The notes under the pieces: model-generated
What the model was told of the DNA's origin: nothing
Databases searched by the model: none
The model's input: the letters and a program-made list of their open reading frames with translations, nothing else
Assembly (NCBI GenBank): GCA_009780825.1
Contig: WQZH01000006.1
Span: forward strand, 1-64,000
DNA length: 64,000 nucleotides
DNA from: Desulfobulbus sp.
GTDB taxonomy: Bacteria > Desulfobacterota > Desulfobulbia > Desulfobulbales > Desulfobulbaceae
Direction: 5' to 3'
Translations under genes and position numbers: made by a program
Shown here: piece by piece, positions 17,618 to 26,293 of the stretch
Layout: every line of letters begins with the position of its first letter
Position numbering within the stretch: the stretch's first letter is position 1

Positions 17618-19333
17618 TCACTGCCCGCCGGCGCCGGCAGCCGGTTTTTTGGCCTTGGCGATCGTCGCGGCCCACTCCACCCGCTCTTTGGTGACCTGGG
17701 AGGTCACTGCCACCAGTTCCGTGGACTGCATCAACTGCACCAGCTCGCGGTTGAACCGCTCCAGGCTGATATGCTTGGAAGAGGCCAGGATGGCTCCCAG
17801 CCAGTCGACGGTCTCACCGACCTGGCGAGCCATGCGGGCGGGAAAGACAATGAAATTGCTGAAATTGGCGGCCTGCAACCGAGTGCTCAGCTCTTGTCCT
17901 ACCTGGGCGGCCACCGGCGCTGCCAGGACATTGGGAGATCTCTTGACGGCGAGCATCGTCTTGAGGGCCTGTTTGCTGGTGGACAGATAGAGCATGTCCG
18001 CGGTGAGCACCGCCGCCGGCTGGGCCTCACCAGGCATAATCGGCCAGGAGTAGACGGTGAGCCCTTCCACCTGCTCTTGCTTCTCGGTGCTTATCCCTTG
18101 ATCGGCAACAAGACGCCGTACCCCGTTCAGTGCCTTCTCGGCGATCGCGCGATCCCGGATCTCGACGAAAAGGATCATCTTCGGCCAAGGGAACAGGGGC
18201 GTGTGGACGATGTCGTCGAGCACGGCGCCGTACCGAGGCCCAAAGGCCCGAACCAATTCTTGCAAGGAAACTCCCAGGTTCTGCTGGACCCCGCGATCGA
18301 CCTCCTGGTACTCTTGTTCATTGGCCGCCATGGCCGTGAGAATCTGTTCCGTCTGGAGCGATGCGGCCCAATTGTAGGCCAGAACCTGCTCCTGCAACAG
18401 GTGCAGGGTTTGATTGCCCTTGGCCGCCGCATCGAGCAGATTTTTCATCGCCGAATGCAACCGGTCATAGGTCAGGCCGGCCCGTCCCCGGCTTTCCATG
18501 CCTTGGCTGGTTTCGTAGTCGATCGAGTACATGGTGCCGACTCCAGCCAGCATCTCCCCGGCTTCCTTGATTTCAGGAGCGGGGGCGAGCTGAAGCAGCT
18601 CAGCCACGGCAGGAGTATTGAAATACGTCCGGAAATAGGTCGTCTCCTCGGGAAAGGTTTGCCAGAAAGCCGCCGCTTCTTTGAAGGCGGGCGCCTTGTC
18701 CAGAGCCGTTTCGCCCTTGCCGGCGGCGAGGCACGCCTTGATGGCGGCTGGCGAGAGGGCCAGAAACACGGTCTGTCCTTGCGTATAGCCGTAGAACACC
18801 TGCCCCTGCCCCGTGCCGATCTTGACCAGATCCAACCCATCCACCGTCTCCCGGCTGATTTGGGCATTCGTCATCAGTCGGCTCAGCATGTCCAAGGCGC
18901 CAGCCACCGAGGTCCGGGCGATTACCACCGGGCAGTCGCGTAACGCCTCCGCCGGCTTGTCGGCCAGAATCTTGCGATCCGGCGGCAACAGGGCCAGGGT
19001 GGCGTCGTCGCCGAACACGGCGCGGATGGCGGGATCGTGCGCCATCTTCGCCACCGCGTCATACACGCGGTCGTACTCGGCGATACCCTGGGATTGGCCG
19101 CCCATTTCCTGGACAATGGCATGAATGGTATCTTTGGTGAACACTTTGCCCAACGGTGAGGCGGCAAAGTTATCGATGAGCGTGTTGCCATGGGACAGAT
19201 TGACGGTGCCCACCACATCCGGCGGCAGAAAACGCGCATAGGCGTTGCCTTCCGTCTTGCCAAGCCGCAGGATGGTGAAACCGATGGCGACAACAACCGC
19301 CAGACCAAGGACAATGCCCACAATCTTCTTCAT
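17618..19333 (-). CDS. DUF3352-like membrane-anchored protein
   Basis: A 571-residue protein of unknown function. Residues 5-22 form one hydrophobic segment without a clear cleavage site, followed by a long soluble region that should face the periplasm. The body alternates short strands and amphipathic helices, with phrases such as LPPDVVGTVNLSH and FPARMARQVGE that recall DUF3352 proteins. It ends in an Ala/Gly/Lys-rich tail. It lies 67 bases after the ABC-F gene and may be co-transcribed. No catalytic motif is visible. Confidence 0.7.
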   Translation of the reverse strand: MKKIVGIVLGLAVVVAIGFTILRLGKTEGNAYARFLPPDVVGTVNLSHGNTLIDNFAASPLGKVFTKDTIHAIVQEMGGQSQGIAEYDRVYDAVAKMAHDPAIRAVFGDDATLALLPPDRKILADKPAEALRDCPVVIARTSVAGALDMLSRLMTNAQISRETVDGLDLVKIGTGQGQVFYGYTQGQTVFLALSPAAIKACLAAGKGETALDKAPAFKEAAAFWQTFPEETTYFRTYFNTPAVAELLQLAPAPEIKEAGEMLAGVGTMYSIDYETSQGMESRGRAGLTYDRLHSAMKNLLDAAAKGNQTLHLLQEQVLAYNWAASLQTEQILTAMAANEQEYQEVDRGVQQNLGVSLQELVRAFGPRYGAVLDDIVHTPLFPWPKMILFVEIRDRAIAEKALNGVRRLVADQGISTEKQEQVEGLTVYSWPIMPGEAQPAAVLTADMLYLSTSKQALKTMLAVKRSPNVLAAPVAAQVGQELSTRLQAANFSNFIVFPARMARQVGETVDWLGAILASSKHISLERFNRELVQLMQSTELVAVTSQVTKERVEWAATIAKAKKPAAGAGGQ

Positions 19334-19400
19334 ACGCTCTCTCCGTTCATAGGATAAAATTTGAGGATGCGGCCGTTTTCACCCGGTGTCCCGGAAACGG

Positions 19401-21398
19401 TCACTCCTCCGTCGCCGCCACTTCCCGCTCGACGGCCTCAATGGCCTGCTGGGCCTCTTCCCAGCGCTGATAGGCCCGCTCCAGATGGCGTTCCACCTGG
19501 TTGTACTCCTTGCTGACCGCGCTCCACTGCTCCTGTTCGCCGTAGAGTTCAGGATCTGCCATCCGGATTTCGAGTTCGGCTTTGCGTTCCTCCAGCCGCC
19601 CGATCTCTTGTTCGGCCTCGTCACTTTTCTTTTTCAGAGGCCCGAGCTTTTGGTTGAGCTGCTGCCGCTCATGGGCCCGCTGCCGGCGCAGGGTCTTTTT
19701 GTCGATCACCGGGCCCGGATCGGTTGTCCCGGCTTTGGCGCATACCGCCTCCGTCCGGGACGGCTGCTCCGCCGCGACCCCGGCCTGGGCCTCCATCTTC
19801 CGCCGCCATTCGAGGTAATCATCAATGTTGCCCTCGTGGAGAGTGGCGCGGCCGTTTCGGATCTCCAGCACCTTGTTGATGAAGGAATTGACGAAAAAAC
19901 GGTTGTGGGAAACAACGATGATCGTGCCCTCGTACTGGGCCATGGCCTCCTGGAGGATCTCCTGGGAATGCATGTCCAGGTGATTGGTGGGCTCGTCAAG
20001 CAGCATCAGGTTGGCTGGACGCACCAGAATCTTGGCCAGGGCCACCCGTGATTTCTCGCCGCCGGAGAGCACCCGCACCTGCTTTTCCACCTCGTTGCCG
20101 GTGAACAGGAAGGCGCCCAGGAGCGAGCGGACCTGAGTGATAGTCATGTCCACGGCGGTATGATAGACTGTATCGAGGATGGTCAGTTCGCCGGCCAGTT
20201 CCTGGGCCTGATGTTGGCCGAAATAGGAGAAAATGACGTTGTGGCCGAGCTTGATCGCGCCCTCGGCCTGCAGTTGACCGGCCAGGATCTTGAGCAAGGT
20301 GGTCTTGCCGGCGCCGTTAACGCCCACCACCGCCAGCTTGTCGCCGCGCTGCAAAGAAAAGCCGACGCCATCGAAGACCGGCTTGCCGTGGTAGCTCTTG
20401 CGCACGTTTTCCAGATGGAGCACATCCCGGCCCGAAGGCACGGCTGGCGGGAAGGTGAAACGGATGGTGCGGTCGGTCTCGGACAGTTCGATCCGTTCCA
20501 GCTTTTCCAACTGCTTGACCCGGCTCTGCACCTGCCGGGCCTTGGTCGATTTGGCCCTGAACCGGGTGATGAACCGTTCGGACTGGCGGATCATGGCCTG
20601 CTGGTTGTCGTAGGCGGCCCGCTCCAGCTCCATCCGCTGCGCCTTTTCCACCAGATAGTGGGAATAGTTGCCGCGGAAAACGCTCAGCGCCCCCAGGCTC
20701 AGCTCCCAGGTGATCGAGGTCATCCGGTCGAGAAAGGCCCGGTCGTGCGAGATGATGATCATCGCCCCCTGATAGCCGAGAAGAAAGTCCTCCAGCCAAG
20801 TGAGCGAGTCGAGGTCGAGGTGGTTGGTCGGCTCGTCCAGCAGCAGGAGCGAGGGCCGTTTGAGCAGCAGCTTGGCCAGCAAGAGCCGCATGATCCAGCC
20901 GCCCGAAAAACTGTTCACTTCCCGGTCGAGGTCGGCGGCGGAAAACCCGAGCCCGAACAGTACCCGCTCGATCTGGGGCCGGATGCGGAAGACATCGCTC
21001 CCCTCCAGCAAATGCTGCAGTTCGCCCTGCCGGGCCAGCAAGCCGTCGATGGCGGGATCGCCGGCATCGATCAAAGCCAGTTCCTCGCTTAACCGCTCCA
21101 GTTCCTCCTGCTGGGCCAGGATATCGTCAAAGGCTGATTCCGCCTCGACCAAGAGGCTGCGGCTGCCAAGGTCGGCACTGACCTCCTGGGGCAGATAGGC
21201 CACGGTGAACCAGGATGCCCGGTTGACAGTGCCGGGATCGACATCCTGCTCGCCGCTCATGACCTTCAGCAGGGTCGATTTGCCCGCTCCGTTGACCCCC
21301 GCCAGCCCTACCCGGTCGCCGGACTGGATCTGGACCGAGACATCGCGGAACAGGTGTCTGCTGCCATACTGCAGGTTCAGGCCGTTGACGTTGAGCAT
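19401..21398 (-). CDS. ABC-F ATPase (Uup/YheS-like translation factor)
   Basis: A soluble 665-residue protein with two ABC cassettes and no membrane segments, as in ABC-F proteins that act on the ribosome. Cassette 1 has GVNGAGKST (about 35-43), signature FSGGW and LLLDEPTNHLDLDS; cassette 2 has GVNGAGKTT (near 350), LSGGEKSR and LLDEPTNHLDMHS. A charged linker lies between, and a C-terminal coiled coil from about 570 follows a low-complexity stretch. The start overlaps the end of the radical SAM gene by 22 bases. Confidence 0.92.
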   Translation of the reverse strand: MLNVNGLNLQYGSRHLFRDVSVQIQSGDRVGLAGVNGAGKSTLLKVMSGEQDVDPGTVNRASWFTVAYLPQEVSADLGSRSLLVEAESAFDDILAQQEELERLSEELALIDAGDPAIDGLLARQGELQHLLEGSDVFRIRPQIERVLFGLGFSAADLDREVNSFSGGWIMRLLLAKLLLKRPSLLLLDEPTNHLDLDSLTWLEDFLLGYQGAMIIISHDRAFLDRMTSITWELSLGALSVFRGNYSHYLVEKAQRMELERAAYDNQQAMIRQSERFITRFRAKSTKARQVQSRVKQLEKLERIELSETDRTIRFTFPPAVPSGRDVLHLENVRKSYHGKPVFDGVGFSLQRGDKLAVVGVNGAGKTTLLKILAGQLQAEGAIKLGHNVIFSYFGQHQAQELAGELTILDTVYHTAVDMTITQVRSLLGAFLFTGNEVEKQVRVLSGGEKSRVALAKILVRPANLMLLDEPTNHLDMHSQEILQEAMAQYEGTIIVVSHNRFFVNSFINKVLEIRNGRATLHEGNIDDYLEWRRKMEAQAGVAAEQPSRTEAVCAKAGTTDPGPVIDKKTLRRQRAHERQQLNQKLGPLKKKSDEAEQEIGRLEERKAELEIRMADPELYGEQEQWSAVSKEYNQVERHLERAYQRWEEAQQAIEAVEREVAATEE

Positions 21399-22534
21399 GG
21401 GCGATTACGGACGGAATGATTTGTGGCGGTTGGCACCGTAGAGTCGGCAAAGGCAATGCCGGTCCGCCGAAGGCCGACCGGTGGGCATGGCGCCGACCTG
21501 CCATCCGGGCTCCGCCGGTCCGGCACCTCCGCCAGCAGCCGCAACGTCTGCCGCGGCTGGGCAGGGTCGGTCCACAGGACAAGGCGCGCAAGCAGTCCCA
21601 ACTGCCGCAGCCGGCGCAGGTTGGCGGACCTCGGCCCGCGAAAGATCGACTGGTCCTGGGCGGCAATCACCAGGGCGGCCGTATCTGAGGCCGGAATCCC
21701 GGCCAGCAGGCTGCGGGTTTGGTTGAACATCAACCGGGCCATGACCAGCTCGCCAAAGGCCGGATGATGGGGACCGGCCACCAAGGCGCGCGTCAGCTCC
21801 GTCGAAGGTTGCAGACCCATCCGTACCACCTCTATTCCCTCGCAGTCAAACCGTTTTTTCAGATACGCCGTCCAGGCCACGGCCCGGATGAGGCTGAGCG
21901 GACGATATCTTCCCAGGCGGTGCAGCCGTTCCAGGCCGCTGCCGCGCAGGACCAGGGTCGGATAGATGCGGACAAAATCCGGCCGCAGGCAGATCACCGC
22001 ATCTGCCGTGCGCCGGAGCGAACGGAAATCTTCGCCGGGCAGGCCCGGCATGAGTTGCAGCCCCAGGCGCATGCCCCGCTCCCTGATCAGGGCAGAGGCG
22101 GCGGCGATGGCGGCGGCGTCATGGCCGCGGCCGGACCGGCGAAGGACCTCGTCGTCGCAGGATTGGGCTCCCAGTTCAACAACCGAGACCTGGTGGCGGG
22201 CCAACAGGTCAAGCCGCTCATCATCAATGGCGTCGGGCCGGGTGGAAAGCCGGATGGACTGCACCAGGCCCTGCTGCCGAAAAGGGCGCACCGCAACCAG
22301 CAATTCGGCCTGACGGGCCGCAGGCAGACAGGTAAAGCTGCCGCCGTAAAAGGCCACCTCGGCCTGGGCGCGCCGCGGAAGCCGCGTCCGCGCCAGCCAG
22401 GCCTGAATCGTGGCCCCGACCTCCGCCCCAGGGCAAGGGGGCCCGGCCTGGCCGCTGATGCGGTGCTGGTTGCAGAACAGACAGCGGTGCGGGCAACCCT
22501 CGTGGGGAATGAAAACAGGAATCACCAGCGCCAT
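21377..22534 (-). CDS. Radical SAM protein (Elp3-like domain)
   Basis: A 385-residue radical SAM protein. The cluster motif is GCPHRCLFCNQH (CxxxCxxC, near residue 12), followed by FYGGSFTCL and a TIM-barrel related to the Elp3/MiaB class. The C-terminal third includes PHHPAFGELV, seen in the oxygen-independent-type Elp3-like family beside rnc. The Met at 22534 is chosen over 22603 because AAGGGTGGG precedes it. It sits between rnc and the ABC-F gene; a role in RNA modification is suggested by context only. The extreme C-terminus is Arg/Ser-rich. Confidence 0.85.
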   Translation of the reverse strand: MALVIPVFIPHEGCPHRCLFCNQHRISGQAGPPCPGAEVGATIQAWLARTRLPRRAQAEVAFYGGSFTCLPAARQAELLVAVRPFRQQGLVQSIRLSTRPDAIDDERLDLLARHQVSVVELGAQSCDDEVLRRSGRGHDAAAIAAASALIRERGMRLGLQLMPGLPGEDFRSLRRTADAVICLRPDFVRIYPTLVLRGSGLERLHRLGRYRPLSLIRAVAWTAYLKKRFDCEGIEVVRMGLQPSTELTRALVAGPHHPAFGELVMARLMFNQTRSLLAGIPASDTAALVIAAQDQSIFRGPRSANLRRLRQLGLLARLVLWTDPAQPRQTLRLLAEVPDRRSPDGRSAPCPPVGLRRTGIAFADSTVPTATNHSVRNRPCSTSTA

Positions 22535-22577
22535 GGACCCACCCTTGCGGCCATCCTGTCCTTCCGCGCCGGATGAT

Positions 22578-23309
22578 TCATTCAGCCTGCCGCTGCAAGA
22601 CAATCAGAGCTTCGCGGGCGGCCTGCTGCTCCGCCTCCTTCTTGGTAGAAGCCTTGCCGTTGCCCAGCTCCTCATCCTTAAACCGCACCATGATCGAGAA
22701 GAACCGGGCATGGGCCGGCCCTTCCTCGCTCGTCAGCACATATTCGGGTCCCTCGTTGAACCGCTCCTGCAACAGCTCCTGGAGGGCGCTCTTGGCATCG
22801 ACGCTGACCAACTGTTCCTGGTGCCGGTCAATGTGCGGTTCGAAAAAACGGCAGACAAAGGCCAGGGCCGCATCGTAGCCGCCGTCAAGGAAGATCGCCC
22901 CCGCCAGTGCCTCGTAGGCGCAGGACAGGATCGATGGTTTGCCGTTGCCATGGGCAGCGCTTTCGCCTCTGCCCAGCAACAGGTGATTGCCCAGGCCGAT
23001 CTCCCGGGCCCGCTCGGCCAGCCCGCCCTCGTTGACCAGGGCCGAGCGGATGCGGGTCAGCTTGCCCTCCCGCATCTCGGGGAAACGGGTGAAGAGGACA
23101 AAACCAACGGTCAGGTCGAGGACCGCGTCGCCGAGGAATTCCTGGGTTTCGTTGTGGCGGCCGTCGTCGAGCCGTTCAAAGGCAAAGGAACTGTGGATGA
23201 GAGAGCGTTGCAGCAACCGCAGGTCACGAAACTGATATCCGATCCGCTCCTGCAGCTCCTGCAACCCTTCCTCGTTGTCCTGGATCAGGGCCGTGAGCGT
23301 GGTTGCCAT
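22578..23309 (-). CDS. rnc: Ribonuclease III
   Basis: Double-stranded RNA endonuclease of 243 residues that processes rRNA and mRNA. The catalytic signature NETQEFLGDAVLDL (about 50-63) and second acidic site EALAGAIFLDGGYD are intact, and the C-terminal dsRNA-binding domain (about 165-240) ends in KKEAEQQAAREAL. The ATG at 23309 is used; the open frame upstream would run across the divergent tRNA-Cys. Confidence 0.95.
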   Translation of the reverse strand: MATTLTALIQDNEEGLQELQERIGYQFRDLRLLQRSLIHSSFAFERLDDGRHNETQEFLGDAVLDLTVGFVLFTRFPEMREGKLTRIRSALVNEGGLAERAREIGLGNHLLLGRGESAAHGNGKPSILSCAYEALAGAIFLDGGYDAALAFVCRFFEPHIDRHQEQLVSVDAKSALQELLQERFNEGPEYVLTSEEGPAHARFFSIMVRFKDEELGNGKASTKKEAEQQAAREALIVLQRQAE

Positions 23310-23325
23310 GGATTTTGATTTCTCC

Positions 23326-23353
23326 TTGTCAAAAAAAAAATCTGTGGTATATG
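23326..23353 (+). promoter_or_regulatory. Sigma-70 promoter of tRNA-Cys
   Basis: A -35 TTGTCA (23326-23331) and -10 TATATG (23348-23353) are 16 bases apart and end about 13 bases before the tRNA 5' end, the right distance for a tRNA gene start. Confidence 0.6.
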
Positions 23354-23366
23354 TGCCGCACATTGT

Positions 23367-23441
23367 GGCGACGTAGCCAAGAGGTAAGGCAGTGGTCTGC
23401 AAAACCATTATTCAGCGGTTCAAATCCGCTCGTCGCCTCCA
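23367..23441 (+). tRNA. tRNA-Cys (anticodon GCA)
   Basis: A complete cloverleaf with acceptor stem GGCGACG/CGTCGCC, anticodon loop CTGCAAA (GCA), T-loop GGTTCAAATCC, the cysteine-identity U73 and an encoded CCA. A GC-rich terminator follows. Confidence 0.95.
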
Positions 23442-23450
23442 AAAAATGTA

Positions 23451-23483
23451 AGCGGTCACCGGTTCCCGGCGACCGCTTTTTTT
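23451..23483 (+). terminator. Terminator of tRNA-Cys
   Basis: AGCGGTCaCCGG-ttc-CCGGcGACCGCT followed by seven T residues, a strong rho-independent terminator immediately after the tRNA. Confidence 0.85.
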
Positions 23484-23542
23484 ATCTCCCCGGCTACACG
23501 GTATTGGTATGTAGCCGATGGCGCCCTTGCGGTCAAGGAGAC

Positions 23543-23577
23543 AAAAAAAAGGCAGGGTCAATGACCCTGCCTTTTTT
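23543..23577 (-). terminator. Terminator of PEP-CTERM gene 1
   Basis: The hairpin GGCAGGGTCA/TGACCCTGCC is flanked by A-runs on one side and T-runs on the other, so it can work in both directions. It lies just downstream of the gene ending at 23600. Confidence 0.8.
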
Positions 23578-23599
23578 GGTGGTGCAGAACGCTGTCTAA

Positions 23600-24220
23600 T
23601 CAGTTCTTCCGCCTGGACAAACCAGCCAAACCGAGCAAACCGGTGCCAAACAGCAGCATGGTGGCGGGTTCGGGGACTGTCGAGGGAGGAGGATCACCTA
23701 CACCTCCTACATATATCTCCATGGTGCTCAAGCCGCCAGCCTGGCCACCGCCGTTCGGAAAACCAATCTGCCAAGAATTCAGGGTATAACTGCCTCCCCC
23801 GGCAGCCAATGCCACGTCGTCGAAGAAATACGCGACATAGCCGTTGCCAGCCTTGAGGAGCACCACAAAGTCAGCCGTTACCGGCGTTACATTGCCGCTC
23901 CAGGTCAGATCCCATGTCCCGGAAGTGGTGCCGTTGCCATTCACCGTTACACTGAACAGTATGCCGGAAACCTGATCTTTGACGTTGGTAAAGCCGGCTT
24001 GTCCAAGATCCGTGAATGCCTCCCCGCCGAATGCCGCGCTAATATTAGCGGGATCGATCAGACTGCCCTTGTTGCCGTTCGTCTTAACCTGATCGCTCAT
24101 TTGATCTGCACTCTGCCCATCCAAGGTCACATCATCCAGAGACGGGGCAGGGACCGGAGCAGCGTATGCTTGCGTCGCGAGAAAAAATCCCACCAGTCCA
24201 ATAACGAATTTCAGTTTCAT
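23600..24220 (-). CDS. PEP-CTERM sorting-domain protein 1
   Basis: A 206-residue exported protein. Residues 1-20 are a signal peptide (cleavage after TQAYA). The last 25 residues form a PEP-CTERM tail: VPEPA, a hydrophobic LLFGTGLLGLAGL segment, then SRRKN. Exosortase recognises such tails and delivers the protein to the cell surface or exopolysaccharide. The middle (about 25-175) is Gly/Ser/Thr-rich and of unknown function. It is one of three paralogues in a row, each with its own promoter and terminator. No exosortase gene is in the window. Confidence 0.9.
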   Translation of the reverse strand: MKLKFVIGLVGFFLATQAYAAPVPAPSLDDVTLDGQSADQMSDQVKTNGNKGSLIDPANISAAFGGEAFTDLGQAGFTNVKDQVSGILFSVTVNGNGTTSGTWDLTWSGNVTPVTADFVVLLKAGNGYVAYFFDDVALAAGGGSYTLNSWQIGFPNGGGQAGGLSTMEIYVGGVGDPPPSTVPEPATMLLFGTGLLGLAGLSRRKN

Positions 24221-24292
24221 AGCTCTCCCTCCAAGAGTACCTGTTTTCTATTTGTAAGCACTACACCTTGTTTATATCTATCTCCACTAAAA

Positions 24293-24307
24293 GCAAAACA
24301 CGAGCCA
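24293..24307 (-). promoter_or_regulatory. Sigma-54 promoter of PEP-CTERM gene 1
   Basis: TGGCTCGTGTTTTGC on the minus strand matches the sigma-54 consensus TGGCACG-N4-TTGC with correct GG-GC spacing. It places the transcript start near 24281, about 60 bases before the ATG at 24220. Confidence 0.72.
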
Positions 24308-24366
24308 TCCTGAGCGAAAAAAACGCCATTACCCCAACATCCGTCAAATATTTTTTAATAAACCGT

Positions 24367-24599
24367 AATAATACTTGCCAGGAACCCTGCCTGCGCCTCG
24401 ATTTTCCACCACCTGGCCGCCGCCTTTTTTCCTGCCCTGGCCCTGCTCTTTTTCTGTTTCTGTTCTACCCATCTTCGCCCTTGCCGCAATTTTTCTTCAC
24501 ATTTCCGAAAAAAATGTTCGATTTTCAGGAAAAATGAAAATAAAATTATACAAATCAATACATTAAAAAGAAAAGGCAGGGCTATTTGCCCTGCCTTTT
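24367..24599 (-). repeat. Duplicated leader/terminator block, copy 1
   Basis: About 230 bases upstream of PEP-CTERM gene 1 closely match 25390-25624 upstream of gene 2; a stretch of more than 80 bases (24484-24569) is essentially identical. It holds an imperfect inverted repeat TTTCCGAAAA...TTTTCAGGAAA (24502-24533) about 200 bases upstream of the sigma-54 promoter, placed like an enhancer. The region 24221-24627 holds no gene. Confidence 0.75.
24565..24599 (-). terminator. Terminator of PEP-CTERM gene 2
   Basis: AAAAGGCAGGGC-tatt-TGCCCTGCCTTTT, a hairpin with A and T runs either side, just downstream of the gene ending at 24628. Confidence 0.8.
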
Positions 24600-24627
24600 C
24601 TCTCCTGTTTGCGAGAATTGATGCTAA

Positions 24628-25239
24628 TCAGTTCTTCCGCCTGGACAGACCAGCCAAACCGAGCAAGCCGGTGCCGAACAGCAGCATGGTGGCGGGCTCG
24701 GGGACTGGACTCGGGTTACCACCAGTCGGCTCAACACCTCTCACATTGCCAACGTACAAGTCCATGGCATTGAACGAACTGGCACCGCTACCGTTCGGAA
24801 TGGCGATCAGAAAGGTATTGTCGGGATAGCCGTCAGATGCCGCAGCCAGCGTCACGCTGTTGAAGTCATACTTCACGAGATTGCCTTGTTCGCTTAAAAC
24901 CAACGCGAAGTCAGCCAGCAAGTCCTCGGTATTGCCGCTCCAGGTGAGCGCCCATGTCCCGGTAGACAGACCGCCCTTTGGCGAGACAACGGAGGTAAGG
25001 GTAAAGGTATACGTCATCCCGTCGATCGTGGCCGTGCCAACTTGGCCTACTGCATTTACCTCACCTATATACGCCATCTCCGTCCCCAGCATGTCGGTAA
25101 GCTCGTTCTTGTTGCCTGCCTGCTCAACGCTGTTCGCGACTTTCCCGTCCATCGTCACATCGCTCACATCCACACTCGCAGCATATGCCTGTGTAGCCAT
25201 CAGCAATACCGCCAATCCAACAACCAATTTCAGCTTCAT
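24628..25239 (-). CDS. PEP-CTERM sorting-domain protein 2
   Basis: A 203-residue exported protein with signal peptide (residues 1-20, ending TQAYA) and a C-terminal tail VPEPATMLLFGTG...SRRKN almost identical to protein 1. The central part differs much more from proteins 1 and 3 than these do from each other, although its upstream DNA is nearly the same as that of gene 1. Cell-surface or matrix role is inferred from the sorting tail. Confidence 0.88.
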   Translation of the reverse strand: MKLKLVVGLAVLLMATQAYAASVDVSDVTMDGKVANSVEQAGNKNELTDMLGTEMAYIGEVNAVGQVGTATIDGMTYTFTLTSVVSPKGGLSTGTWALTWSGNTEDLLADFALVLSEQGNLVKYDFNSVTLAAASDGYPDNTFLIAIPNGSGASSFNAMDLYVGNVRGVEPTGGNPSPVPEPATMLLFGTGLLGLAGLSRRKN

Positions 25240-25323
25240 AGCTCTCTCTCCTAAAAAATATTTATTGTAGCCACTGCATCTTGTTTAAATATCTATCCTT
25301 TTTTATCTTGCGCAAAAGAGAAA

Positions 25324-25338
25324 GCAAAATGCGATCCA
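25324..25338 (-). promoter_or_regulatory. Sigma-54 promoter of PEP-CTERM gene 2
   Basis: TGGATCGCATTTTGC on the minus strand keeps the GG and GC elements and spacing of sigma-54 promoters. It is in the same relative position as that of gene 1, about 85 bases before the start codon. Confidence 0.65.
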
Positions 25339-25389
25339 TTTTGAGTAAAAAAACGCTACCACTCCAACATTCATAAATATTTTTTACTA

Positions 25390-25624
25390 AAACCGAAATA
25401 ATACTGGCCAGGAACCCTGCCTGCGCCTCGATTCCCCGCCATCTGGCCTCCACCATTTCCTCTGCCCTTGCTCTGCTCTTTCTCTGTTTCTTTCCTATCC
25501 ATTTTCGCCATTGCCGCAATTTTTCTTCACATTTCCGAAAAAAATGTTCGATTTTCAGGAAAAATGAAAATAAAATTATACAAATCAATACATTAAAAAA
25601 GGCAGGGCTATTTGCCCTGCCTTT
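25390..25624 (-). repeat. Duplicated leader/terminator block, copy 2
   Basis: Second copy of the block at 24367-24599, containing the same inverted repeat (25532-25563) and a hairpin terminator at its end. The stretch 25240-25654 holds no gene beyond this and the promoter. Confidence 0.75.
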
Positions 25625-25625
25625 T
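25595..25625 (-). terminator. Terminator of PEP-CTERM gene 3
   Basis: AAAAAAGGCAGGGC-tatt-TGCCCTGCCTTTT hairpin just downstream of the gene ending at 25655. Confidence 0.8.
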
Positions 25626-25654
25626 CTCGCCCGTCTTGCGAGGATTGATGCTGG

Positions 25655-26293
25655 TCAGCTTTTTCGCCGGATGAGACCGGACAAACCGAGCAGCCCGGTG
25701 CCAAAGAGCAGCATGGCGGCAGGCTCAGGAACTTCCGAAGAGGGGGGCAGATCCCGCACAGGAGGGAGAGCGGTCACATCCCCCACATACAGCTGCATGT
25801 CGCTCAAATTGGCAGGATTGCCGCCATTGTTCAGAAATCCGATCTGCCAGGTAGTCTCCGCGGTCATGCTTCCTCCTCCCGCGGCCAAGGTCACGTCATC
25901 GAAAAAATACGCCACGTAGCTGTTCCCCGCCTTGAGAAGCACCACAAAGTCAGCCGTTACCGGCGTATCATTGCCGCTCCAGGCCAGGGCCCATGTCCCG
26001 GAAATGCCAGTCCAACTCCCTGAGACGTCAAACAATATGCCGGAAAGTGGATCGTCGTTTGAAAAAGAGGCGGTGCCTTTGCCGGCCTGTCCGAGCAGGG
26101 TGAAGGCATCGCCGCCGAATGCCGCGCTGAAATCACTCGGGTCGACCAGACCACCCTTCGTACCGTTTGTACTGATCTGACCGCTCACCGCGGTGGCATC
26201 GCTCCCATTCAACGTCACATCTGCCGTGGAAAAGGCATGCGCCTGCGTGGCCATCAACAACACCGTCAACCCAACAACCATTCTCAAATTCAT
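25655..26293 (-). CDS. PEP-CTERM sorting-domain protein 3
   Basis: A 212-residue exported protein with a signal peptide (ending TQAHA) and a tail VPEPAAMLLFGTGLLGLSGL with a basic end (IRRKS). Its centre shares with protein 1 the phrases SAAFGG, LGQAG, SGILF and TADFVVLLKAGN, so the two are closer paralogues. Probable exosortase substrate of unknown function. Confidence 0.9.
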   Translation of the reverse strand: MNLRMVVGLTVLLMATQAHAFSTADVTLNGSDATAVSGQISTNGTKGGLVDPSDFSAAFGGDAFTLLGQAGKGTASFSNDDPLSGILFDVSGSWTGISGTWALAWSGNDTPVTADFVVLLKAGNSYVAYFFDDVTLAAGGGSMTAETTWQIGFLNNGGNPANLSDMQLYVGDVTALPPVRDLPPSSEVPEPAAMLLFGTGLLGLSGLIRRKS

